DNA from: Thermoplasmata archaeon
GTDB lineage: Archaea > Thermoplasmatota > B47-G6 > B47-G6B > 47-G6
NCBI GenBank assembly: GCA_003663565.1
Contig: QMTT01000091.1
Coordinates: forward strand, 1 to 5,072
Reading direction: 5' to 3'
Length of the DNA stretch: 5,072 nt
The notes under the pieces are model-generated. The model ran no database searches, was not told the origin of the DNA, and worked only from the letters and a program-made list of their open reading frames with translations. Shown here piece after piece: positions 1 to 5,072 of this stretch. The first letter of the stretch is position 1; each line of letters begins with the position of its first letter. The position numbers were made by a program, and so were the translations under genes.

Positions 1-1010
1 ATTCCCATTTTTGCACTTTCATGGGCAGCCTTTTCAGCACTTTCAATGTCTTTTCTACCGAGGTTTTGGCCAACAAGGGTTGTCGCTGCTACGGAAAATC
101 CAAGGCCAGGCATATATGATATGCTCTCGATGCGAACTCCAATATAATGAGCTGCATATTGTATTTCTCCGAGATGCGCGACCATAGAGTTATATACGAT
201 CATTAAACCATTATTCACGAATCTTTCTATCATTGCGGGTATACCAACTTTCAGAATTCTCTTTTGAATAGTATAGTCTAGCCTTGGAATCATTTTTCCT
301 CCGATGATGAGCTTTCCAGAATCATAGAGGATTAACCCAACCACAAAAGCAAGCAACATTGAGAATGTGGTTGCAATAGCAGCCCCTAAGACATCCAGTT
401 TGGGGAAACCAAATTTTCCAAATATAAGTGAATAATCTAAAAATATATTCAATCCATTGCTCATTATTGTTAGGTACATCGGTGTCTTTGTGTCTCCTGC
501 TCCTCTAAGACCTCCATATAAAGCCATGCTTGCCATAAGTGCAGGATAAGAAGATATATAGACAACGAAGTACCTTACAGCATCTTTATGCGTGAGCTCT
601 GTAGTTCCCAACAATCTGAGGAACGGATCATGAACCATAAAAAGTATAGAAAACAATATTAGACCCGTAATGAAACCCATGTACACTCCTTGATCACACA
701 CCTTCTTGGCCATCTCGAGTTCTCCTCTGCCAATATGGCGTGCTACTATAGCAGTGGTTCCTACAGTAATTCCCATAGCGAAGGGGAATTCTATCCATGT
801 TGCCATGCTTGCTACTCCAACAGCAGAGAGCTTTATAGTGCTAAGGTGCCCTATCATCATTGTATCAACAAGGGTAAGTATAGTCGATGATATGTTGGCT
901 ATCATCGCAGGTATTGCGAGATCTAGAATCTTTCTCCTGAGAGTACTTCTGTCCTCGCTGGAAACTTTAAAAGAAATGGACATGAGGTATTCTAAAAAGA
1001 ACAACTTCAT
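1..1010 (-). CDS. MATE-family multidrug/cation antiporter, partial (C-terminus off the left edge)
   Basis: The minus-strand frame is open from an ATG at 1010 to the window edge (336 codons, no stop). MATE proteins are 12-helix inner-membrane exporters driven by Na+ or H+. Visible family marks: an N-half start IPAMIANI (33-40) mirrored in the second half by IPAMIERF (257-264), as expected of the two-fold repeat; VDTMMIGHL (48-56); GLRGAGDTKTP (167-177); NGLNIFLDYSLIFGKFGFP (185-203) followed by GAAIAT (209-214); and TLVGQNLGR (311-319). Asp49, Asn188 and Asp192 have the same spacing as the proton-site residues Asp41, Asn180 and Asp184 of the Pyrococcus furiosus MATE. At least seven hydrophobic segments are present; the last 100 or so residues are missing. 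A second in-frame ATG at 983 (codon 10) is an alternative start; neither has a clear Shine-Dalgarno site. It is divergent from the oxidoreductase operon. Substrate unknown. Confidence 0.93.
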   Translation of the reverse strand, partial: MKLFFLEYLMSISFKVSSEDRSTLRRKILDLAIPAMIANISSTILTLVDTMMIGHLSTIKLSAVGVASMATWIEFPFAMGITVGTTAIVARHIGRGELEMAKKVCDQGVYMGFITGLILFSILFMVHDPFLRLLGTTELTHKDAVRYFVVYISSYPALMASMALYGGLRGAGDTKTPMYLTIMSNGLNIFLDYSLIFGKFGFPKLDVLGAAIATTFSMLLAFVVGLILYDSGKLIIGGKMIPRLDYTIQKRILKVGIPAMIERFVNNGLMIVYNSMVAHLGEIQYAAHYIGVRIESISYMPGLGFSVAATTLVGQNLGRKDIESAEKAAHESAKMG

Positions 1011-1060
1011 AAAAGTTTTTCTAAATTTTACGATATCTTTTTCTGTTCTGTCTGTTTATA

Positions 1061-1074
1061 ATATTTTTATAAAT
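1061..1074 (-). promoter_or_regulatory. Candidate TATA box for the MATE gene
   Basis: Read on the minus strand this is ATTTATAAAAATAT, a good archaeal TATA element. A start of transcription about 25 bases downstream (near 1042) would give a leader of about 30 bases to the ATG at 1010. It overlaps the box proposed for the divergent operon. No transcript data; position is inferred from spacing. Confidence 0.45.
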
Positions 1075-1075
1075 T
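1062..1075 (+). promoter_or_regulatory. Candidate TATA box for the ferredoxin-AOR operon
   Basis: The plus strand reads TATTTTTATAAATT. Transcription would start about 25 bases downstream (near 1095), giving a leader of roughly 35 bases to the ATG at 1131. The same bases form the opposing TATA box, so the two directions may compete for TBP. No clear operator palindrome is visible in the 120-base gap. Confidence 0.45.
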
Positions 1076-1130
1076 ACAATATACACTTTTAATAATAGAA
1101 TGTTGTTATTATGTATCGTGGTGTGATTTT

Positions 1131-1553
1131 ATGGAGAAGAGAAGGGTTAAAGTCCTTAAAGTTGTGAATATGGAACGCTGTATAGGCTGTGAAATGTGCG
1201 TTATGGCTTGTTCCAACATAAGAGTTGGAATGCTAACCCCAGAAGTCTCTGCCGTTAGGGTTAAGAGTACTGGAGGTCTTGAAGGAGCTACGTTTTCAGT
1301 TGTAGTCTGCAGGAGTTGTCCTGACCCTCCATGTGCTAAGGTATGTCCCACTGATGCTCTAACGCCTGCAGAACCTAGGGGGATACTCTACGATGAGAAA
1401 AAGTGCATTGGATGTGGTAACTGCGTTTCAGCATGTCCTTATAAAGCAATATACATATCACCTCTCACTGAGAAGGCAGTCGTTTGTATCCAATGTGGCA
1501 TATGTACGAACTTCTGCCCTCATAACATATTGCAGATGGTACCAGTGGAGTGA
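1131..1553 (+). CDS. Polyferredoxin-like 4x[4Fe-4S] electron-transfer subunit (AOR partner, WorS/AorA-like)
   Basis: A 140-residue cytosolic iron-sulfur protein with no signal peptide or Tat motif. Sixteen cysteines form four complete sets: C17-C20-C23-C27, C60-C63-C68-C72, C92-C95-C98-C102 and C119-C122-C125-C129. Sets 1, 3 and 4 are CxxCxxCxxxC; set 2 is CxxCxxxxCxxxC, the arrangement typical of the DmsB/HycB-type electron-transfer subunits. Each complete set predicts one [4Fe-4S] cluster. The gene ends 11 bases before the AOR-family gene, so it is almost certainly the small subunit that wires the tungsten site to an electron acceptor, as in WorLS of Pyrococcus WOR5 and AorAB of Aromatoleum (established for those enzymes; inferred here). 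The start follows a weak GGTGTGA at 1120-1126; no in-frame start lies just upstream, and Met14 would cut into the domain before C17. Confidence 0.93.
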   Translation: MEKRRVKVLKVVNMERCIGCEMCVMACSNIRVGMLTPEVSAVRVKSTGGLEGATFSVVVCRSCPDPPCAKVCPTDALTPAEPRGILYDEKKCIGCGNCVSACPYKAIYISPLTEKAVVCIQCGICTNFCPHNILQMVPVE

Positions 1554-1560
1554 GGTGATC
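1552..1560 (+). promoter_or_regulatory. Strong Shine-Dalgarno site for the AOR gene
   Basis: GAGGTGATC matches the complement of the archaeal 16S rRNA 3' end and overlaps the TGA stop of the ferredoxin gene. It sits four bases before the ATG at 1565 and fixes that start over the second Met codon at 1577. The overlap points to coupled translation of the two subunits. Confidence 0.85.
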
Positions 1561-1564
1561 AGCG

Positions 1565-3328
1565 ATGTCAGAGCTCATGCTTTCCAAGATCCTTTATATA
1601 GACCTCTCAGAGAAGAGATACTGGGTTGAAGAGAGACCGGAGCTCTTTGAGAAATACATTGGAGGCATAGGGGTAGCAATAAAACTATTGCATGAAGAGG
1701 CTCCTAAAGGCGTCGATCCATTCTCTCCGGAGAATCCACTTATATTTGCCACTGGACCATTAAATGGACTTTTTCCTGTCATGTCTAAAGCAGTACTTGT
1801 GTTCAAATCTCCGCTAAACAATGCTCTTGGAGAATCCCACGCTGGAGGAAGATTTGGAGTTGCAATGGCTTGGGCTGGTTATGGCGCCATAGTGATCAGA
1901 GGTGCTTCCGAGACACCCGTTTATGTAGCTATTCATGGAGATAAAGTGAAAATAAAGGATGCAAGGGCTCTTTGGGGGACGTCGACCCAGGCTTGTGGAA
2001 GGGTTCTCAGAGAGATTGAACCAGGAGCTGGTATTCGAAGCATCATACGCATAGGACCTGCAGGGGAGAACCTAGTTAGATACGCAAACATAAATGTTGA
2101 CTCATTTAGACATTTCGGGAGACTTGGAACGGGGGCTGTCATGGGATCGAAAAAACTTAAGGCAATAGTGATTTCTGGACTTATGAGAGGAAGATTACCA
2201 AATAACTTAAGGGGAGAATACTACAAGCTGTTTAAGGAGATATATGAGGAAATAATAAACACTGATGCAATGAAAAAGTACCATGACCTTGGTACACCAC
2301 AGAATGTTTTACCTCTGAATGCCATAAGGGGTCTTCCGACGAGGAACCTTAAGGAAAGTACCTTTGAGCATGCGGATAAGATTTCTGGAGAATACTTTGC
2401 TGATAAACTTCTAGTAAAGAAGTCAGCATGTCTTTCATGTCCTATAGGTTGTATACATGTCGCTATATTAAGGCAGCCCCTTCCAGGGTATGATTATGAA
2501 ACAATGTTCGTTTCATACGACTATGAGCCCATTTTCGCTCTAGGATCGCTTCTTGGAGTTGGTTCAGCTGAGGGAGTACTTTCTATAATAGAAGCCTCTG
2601 AGAGACTTGGGCTGGATGCTATGTATGCAGGCGTTGCTTTGGCTTGGGCTACGGAAGCCTCTGAGAGAGGACTAATACCCGAAAAGGATGCTTTAGGTAT
2701 AAAGTTCTCTTGGGGTGACGTGGACAATTACATAAGGGCTCTTGAGCTTATATCGAAGAGAAAGGGCAAGTTGTATTCACTCCTTGCAGAGGGATTACAT
2801 AGGGCTGTTGAGGAATATGGTGGAAGGGAGTTCGCATTGATCTTTGGAGGAAACGGTATGCCTGGATATCATAACGGCCTAGCAACACATTTGGGATATC
2901 TTATTGGAGCTCGACACTCACATCTTGACAATGCAGGATATTCTTATGATCAGAAATTACTAAAGTCAGGAGAAAGTCCTCCCGTGGAAAAGATAGTTGA
3001 TGACCTAATTAAGGAAGAAGCATGGCGTTGTATAACGAACTCACTGGTGATGTGTCTCTTTGCCAGGAAAATATACACAAAAGAGAGAGTTCTCAAGGCA
3101 CTAAAGCTCATAGGATACAACTTCGAAAATGAGGAGGACTTGATGAGGCTAGGACATGAGATATTTAGAATGCGCTGGGCATATAATATAAGAGAAGGTG
3201 TTAGGAGACAGGATCTAATGCCACCGGAAAGAATCTTTGAAACAGAATCATCTAGGGGCATGATTAGCAAGGAAGAGTTCATGAAAGGGCTTACGTATTT
3301 CTTTGAGAAAATAGGGATTCCAAAGTGA
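1565..3328 (+). CDS. Aldehyde:ferredoxin oxidoreductase family protein (tungsten bis-pterin catalytic subunit)
   Basis: A 587-residue protein, close to the usual 600 of the AOR family, which oxidises aldehydes to carboxylic acids in the cytoplasm with a W (rarely Mo) bis-tungstopterin. N-terminal domain: TGPLNG (63-68), SHAGGRFG (91-98), AGYGAIVIRG (104-113) and GRLGTGAVMGSKKLKAI (185-201), the pterin-binding fold. The single [4Fe-4S] cluster ligands are C289, C292 and C296 (CLSCPIGC) plus C497 (SLVMC), nearly the same numbering as C288/C291/C295/C494 of P. furiosus AOR. YDYE (309-312) and YDYEP (318-322) lie where the family has its conserved acidic residues; GARHSHLDNAGY (448-459) covers the region of the active-site histidine. 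The partner ferredoxin upstream argues for a heteromeric WOR5- or Aor-like enzyme rather than a stand-alone homodimer. The aldehyde substrate cannot be deduced. No cofactor-synthesis gene is in the window. Confidence 0.95.
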   Translation: MSELMLSKILYIDLSEKRYWVEERPELFEKYIGGIGVAIKLLHEEAPKGVDPFSPENPLIFATGPLNGLFPVMSKAVLVFKSPLNNALGESHAGGRFGVAMAWAGYGAIVIRGASETPVYVAIHGDKVKIKDARALWGTSTQACGRVLREIEPGAGIRSIIRIGPAGENLVRYANINVDSFRHFGRLGTGAVMGSKKLKAIVISGLMRGRLPNNLRGEYYKLFKEIYEEIINTDAMKKYHDLGTPQNVLPLNAIRGLPTRNLKESTFEHADKISGEYFADKLLVKKSACLSCPIGCIHVAILRQPLPGYDYETMFVSYDYEPIFALGSLLGVGSAEGVLSIIEASERLGLDAMYAGVALAWATEASERGLIPEKDALGIKFSWGDVDNYIRALELISKRKGKLYSLLAEGLHRAVEEYGGREFALIFGGNGMPGYHNGLATHLGYLIGARHSHLDNAGYSYDQKLLKSGESPPVEKIVDDLIKEEAWRCITNSLVMCLFARKIYTKERVLKALKLIGYNFENEEDLMRLGHEIFRMRWAYNIREGVRRQDLMPPERIFETESSRGMISKEEFMKGLTYFFEKIGIPK

Positions 3329-3330
3329 TA

Positions 3331-3355
3331 TTCTTCTTTTTTATTATATTTTCGT
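3331..3355 (+). terminator. T-rich transcription end after the AOR operon
   Basis: Immediately after the TGA stop (3326-3328) the plus strand runs through TTCTTCTTTTTT and further T tracts to about 3355 with no strong hairpin. Archaeal RNA polymerase terminates at such oligo-T runs. Confidence 0.5.
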
Positions 3356-3364
3356 CTTTACCGA

Positions 3365-3376
3365 TGTTTTTATACG
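3365..3376 (+). promoter_or_regulatory. Candidate TATA box upstream of the structured intergenic element
   Basis: The sequence TGTTTTTATACG lies between the AOR terminator and the structured element. A start about 25 bases downstream would fall near 3396, just before the first paired arm at 3400. It could drive an independent small RNA, or the aminotransferase with a leader of nearly 290 bases. Confidence 0.35.
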
Positions 3377-3399
3377 TGTCTTGTCTTTTCAGTTGATCA

Positions 3400-3587
3400 T
3401 TGATCCACAGAATGAACCTGAAAATTTAACCTCCTCCCGCCTTTAGGGAGGAGAGTAGGCTTGGAGGAGTGGTCTTACTCCCGTTACTCCTATCCCCTTG
3501 CGGACTCGCCTATGGGGGGTATTAAGGATACTCAGGGTGTTCGATATTTAAATGTTACTCCGCCCTAAGGGGCGAAGCTTGGATCAA
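3400..3587 (+). ncRNA. GC-rich multi-hairpin element: possible structured RNA or IS200/IS605-type relic
   Basis: The stretch 3431-3520 is about 60% G+C by hand count, far above the AT-rich flanks, and carries no convincing ORF. Arms TTGATCCA (3400-3407) and TGGATCAA (3580-3587) are perfect complements and could close the unit. Inside are: an 8-bp stem with a 7-base loop (3431-3438 with 3446-3453); GGAGT/ACTCC (3466-3470 with 3477-3481, or alternatively 3486-3490); CCCC/GGGG (3494-3497 with 3514-3517) enclosing GCG-GACT-CGC (3500-3509); and CGCCC-TAAG-GGGCG (3561-3574). Structured RNAs stand out by high G+C in AT-rich thermophiles, which favours an RNA. The GCCTTTAGG-type hairpins also resemble subterminal palindromes of IS200/IS605 elements. 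No known Rfam family is recognised. Strand is assigned from the upstream TATA box only. Confidence 0.4.
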
Positions 3588-3647
3588 CTTTGTCAATAGT
3601 TATAATCCTTATGTGAGTTGATGAATTAGGTCATGTAAGGTTCATTC
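3410..3647. repeat. 10-bp inverted repeat spanning the intergenic region
   Basis: GAATGAACCT at 3410-3419 is perfectly complementary to AGGTTCATTC at 3638-3647. The pair crosses, rather than nests with, the 8-bp arms at 3400-3407 and 3580-3587, so in RNA it would form a pseudoknot-like or alternative pairing. By rough count a 10-bp perfect match in a gap this size is unlikely but not impossible by chance. Confidence 0.5.
3598..3607 (+). promoter_or_regulatory. Candidate TATA box for the aminotransferase gene
   Basis: AGTTATAATC would place the transcript start near 3628 and give a leader of about 55 bases. An alternative is the AT-rich ATATTTAAAT at 3544-3553 inside the structured element. 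The choice cannot be made from sequence. Confidence 0.3.
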
Positions 3648-3672
3648 GTAATTCAAGTGAGACTTATACTTA

Positions 3673-3680
3673 GGGTGATG
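3673..3680 (+). promoter_or_regulatory. Shine-Dalgarno site for the aminotransferase gene
   Basis: GGGTGATG, containing the GGTGAT core, ends four bases before the ATG at 3685 and supports that start. Confidence 0.75.
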
Positions 3681-3684
3681 TAAT

Positions 3685-4788
3685 ATGAAACAATTGAAAT
3701 TGTTCACTGCAGGACCTGTAGCATGCTTTCCAGAAGTCTTAGAGGCCATGAGTACGCAGATGTTCAGTCACAGAAGCCCGGAATATAAAGAACTTCATGA
3801 AGAGCTTACAAAGAGGATGATGGAGTTTATAGAAACAAAGCAGACAGTAATGTTCTTCCCAAGCTCTGGTACTGGGATTATGGAAGCCTCTATTAGGAAC
3901 TGTGTAACTCCAGGAGGTAAAGTTCTAGTAACGATCATAGGAGCTTTCGGAACAAGATATGCCGAAGTAGTAGAGAGTAATGGAAGAATTCCAGTGAAAT
4001 TGGAGGTATCTCCTGGAGATCCTATAACTCCAGAGCTCCTAGATGAAGCTCTGAAGAAGAACCCTGATGTTGAGGCGGTGACAATAACATATAATGAGAC
4101 GTCAACTGGAGTTCTTAACCCATTGAAGGAGCTCGCAAAGGTTGCTAAGGAGCACGATAAACTAGTTTTTGTAGATGCCGTTAGCGCCTTAGGTGCTGCA
4201 GAGTTGAAGTTCGATGAGTGGCAAATAGATATCATGTTTTCGAGCTCTCAAAAGGCCTTTGGGATTCCACCAGGTCTTGCAATAGGAGCTTTTAGTGATG
4301 AAGTTTTCGAGATCGCAAAGAAGATACCAAATAGGGGGTGGTATTTCGACCTCTTACTCTACAAGGAGTACCATGAAAAGAAGAAAGGAACACCATCCAC
4401 ACCACCAATACCGCAAATGATAGCTTTGAACGTCATGTTAAAGAAGATAAAAAAGGAATACGGAGGAAAGAAAGGATGGCTTGATATGTACGAGAAAAGA
4501 GCTAAAAGGATAAGAGAAGGCGTCCGGGAACTTGGTTTAGAGATAGTTGCCAAAAAGGGTTATGAGAGTCCTTCAATAACTGCTGTAAGAGCTCCTGAGG
4601 GAGTGCGTGGTCCAGACATATATTATGCAATGAGAGAAAGAGGATTTGAGCTTGCTCAGGGTTATGGACCACTTAAGGAAATAACGTTCAGAATAGGACA
4701 TATGGGATACATAACGGACGAAGACATTAAAGAGATGTTCGAGACGCTCAGAGAGGTCATAGAAGAGCTTAAAAGCAAGGTGAAATAA
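3685..4788 (+). CDS. Class V PLP aminotransferase, serine-pyruvate / alanine-glyoxylate type
   Basis: A 367-residue fold-type I enzyme of the serine-pyruvate / alanine-glyoxylate aminotransferase group, within the usual 360-390 range, expected in the cytosol as a dimer. The N-terminus LFTAGPV (6-12) is the family's substrate-site strand. SSGTG (60-64) binds the PLP phosphate; Phe88 in GAFGTR sits where an aromatic residue stacks on the PLP ring; Asp164 in VDAVSALG pairs with the pyridine nitrogen; Lys190 in SSSQKAFGIPPG is the Schiff-base lysine; GTPSTPP (235-241) is the conserved threonine-proline loop; Arg336 in FRIGHMG is the substrate carboxylate arginine. The C-terminal tail is a charged helix. 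All catalytic residues are intact. Amino donor and acceptor are not fixed by sequence: serine, alanine or phosphoserine with pyruvate or glyoxylate are all known in archaeal relatives. It has its own SD site and a 356-base gap before it, so it is probably not part of the AOR operon. Confidence 0.94.
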   Translation: MKQLKLFTAGPVACFPEVLEAMSTQMFSHRSPEYKELHEELTKRMMEFIETKQTVMFFPSSGTGIMEASIRNCVTPGGKVLVTIIGAFGTRYAEVVESNGRIPVKLEVSPGDPITPELLDEALKKNPDVEAVTITYNETSTGVLNPLKELAKVAKEHDKLVFVDAVSALGAAELKFDEWQIDIMFSSSQKAFGIPPGLAIGAFSDEVFEIAKKIPNRGWYFDLLLYKEYHEKKKGTPSTPPIPQMIALNVMLKKIKKEYGGKKGWLDMYEKRAKRIREGVRELGLEIVAKKGYESPSITAVRAPEGVRGPDIYYAMRERGFELAQGYGPLKEITFRIGHMGYITDEDIKEMFETLREVIEELKSKVK

Positions 4789-4798
4789 CTACAGGGAT

Positions 4799-4823
4799 CT
4801 CTTTATTTCTCTTTTACTCTTCC
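4799..4823 (+). terminator. T-rich transcription end after the aminotransferase
   Basis: Ten bases past the TAA stop (4786-4788) the plus strand is pyrimidine-rich with T runs (CTTTATTTCTCTTTTACTC region) and no hairpin, an archaeal-style terminator. Confidence 0.45.
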
Positions 4824-4835
4824 TTAGTGAAATAT

Positions 4836-4943
4836 TTAAGATAAATTTCCTTTTCTTGATTTATTTGCAGTCCATTCCCAACAACCAGATTCCCTTTTAT
4901 TTACTTTATTCATAAATCTTTCTAGTTCTTTCTTTAATAACAT
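4836..4943 (-). pseudogene. Truncated N-terminus of an HNH homing-type endonuclease
   Basis: A 35-codon minus-strand ORF starts at ATG 4943 and stops at TAA 4836-4838. Residues 8-31 contain ERFMNKVNK followed by GCWEWTANKSRKG. The pattern RFxxKVxK...CWEWT, then K-x-x-x-G, is the N-terminal signature of many phage and mobile HNH endonucleases (HNH_3-like, about 150-200 residues). The part that would carry the catalytic His-Asn-His (typically beginning AHR) is missing: the frame stops soon after the CWEW motif, and the other two frames down to 4789 show no continuation. Full HNH genes of this class move as free-standing homing genes, so this is probably a decayed insertion cut off at the aminotransferase 3' flank. 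An alternative is an intact microprotein, as the ribosome binding site is still excellent. The family assignment rests on one short motif. Confidence 0.55.
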
Positions 4944-4953
4944 ATTTCACCTC
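4944..4953 (-). promoter_or_regulatory. Shine-Dalgarno site for the minus-strand HNH fragment
   Basis: Minus strand reads GAGGTGAAAT directly before ATG 4943. GAGGTGA is a full match to the archaeal SD core, with three bases of spacing after it. This supports the small ORF as a real (or recently real) gene start rather than a random frame. Confidence 0.6.
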
Positions 4954-4960
4954 TATTATA

Positions 4961-5012
4961 TTTATAAGTGGCGATTATAATGGCATGAACCTTTAATTTC
5001 TATATAAGTGGC
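4961..5012. repeat. Two direct repeats, 40-base period, containing TATA-like boxes
   Basis: TATAAGTGGC occurs at 4963-4972 and again at 5003-5012. The similarity continues imperfectly downstream (GATTATAATG...TGAACC against GGATTAATG-TGAACC). Each copy holds a TATA-like box: TTTATAAG (4961-4968) and TATATAAG (5001-5008) on the plus strand. Read on the minus strand, the 5001-5008 box would start transcripts near 4978, about 35 bases before the HNH fragment's ATG; read on the plus strand it would serve a gene entering at the right edge. Could be duplicated promoters or regulator sites. Confidence 0.45.
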
Positions 5013-5072
5013 AGGATTAATGTGAACCGCAAACATACTTAAATGAATCGTTACATATGCCTACATTTCTCA

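Noticed and set aside
706..1092. Plus-strand ORFs at 690-890 and 706-1092
   Set aside because: They lie antisense to the MATE gene, which shows clear family motifs throughout; the predicted proteins have no recognisable domain.
1109..1351. Minus-strand 80-codon ORF overlapping the ferredoxin start
   Set aside because: Antisense to the first two cysteine sets and lacks any motif or SD site.
3412..3429. Five-codon ORF ATGAAC...TAA as a leader peptide
   Set aside because: Too short, no SD site, and no run of regulatory codons.
3494..3560. Possible tRNA because of GTTCGAT near 3539-3545
   Set aside because: The bases around it do not form a T-arm, and no acceptor stem or anticodon arm can be built.
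3795..4235. 146-codon minus-strand ORF inside the aminotransferase gene
   Set aside because: Low-complexity serine-rich product antisense to conserved catalytic residues; a shadow of codon bias.
5043..5072. Possible gene start ATG at 5043 (MNRYICLHFS...) downstream of a TATA-like box
   Set aside because: Only ten codons are visible and there is no SD site; it cannot be supported as a CDS.
3329..5072. CRISPR array
   Set aside because: The only repeats are two copies of a 10-mer and assorted inverted repeats; there is no regular repeat-spacer pattern.

Overview
The window reads as part of a thermophilic archaeal chromosome. The support is heavy use of AGA/AGG for arginine and ATA for isoleucine, Shine-Dalgarno sites of the GGTGATC type, TATA-box promoters in AT-rich gaps, T-rich gene ends, and a tungsten-type aldehyde oxidoreductase. 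I cannot name the genus from sequence alone.

Layout: positions 1-1010 hold the N-terminal two thirds of a MATE-family multidrug/cation antiporter on the minus strand, running off the left edge. A 120-base AT-rich divergent promoter region follows. Positions 1131-3328 are a two-gene plus-strand operon: a 140-residue polyferredoxin with 16 cysteines (four [4Fe-4S] sites), then, 11 bases downstream, a 587-residue aldehyde:ferredoxin oxidoreductase (AOR) family protein. Positions 3329-3684 are a long intergenic gap containing a GC-rich, hairpin-dense element (about 3400-3587) bounded by complementary arms, with its own plausible TATA box. It may be a non-coding RNA, a structured leader, or an IS200/IS605-type relic. 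Positions 3685-4788 encode a class V PLP aminotransferase (serine-pyruvate / alanine-glyoxylate type). The last 284 bases contain a T-rich terminator, a 35-codon minus-strand fragment that looks like the N-terminus of an HNH homing-type endonuclease with a strong ribosome binding site, and a pair of 40-base-spaced direct repeats built around TATA-like boxes.

How the genes fit together: the AOR large subunit would oxidise aldehydes to acids at a tungsten (or molybdenum) bis-pterin site, and the polyferredoxin would carry the electrons away, as in the known WorL/WorS and AorB/AorA pairs. The aminotransferase is in a separate unit. Amino acid degradation makes 2-oxo acids, whose decarboxylation by oxoacid oxidoreductases can release aldehydes, so the neighbourhood is compatible with peptide or amino acid fermentation; that link is inference. 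The two intergenic regions are the least ordinary parts of the window.
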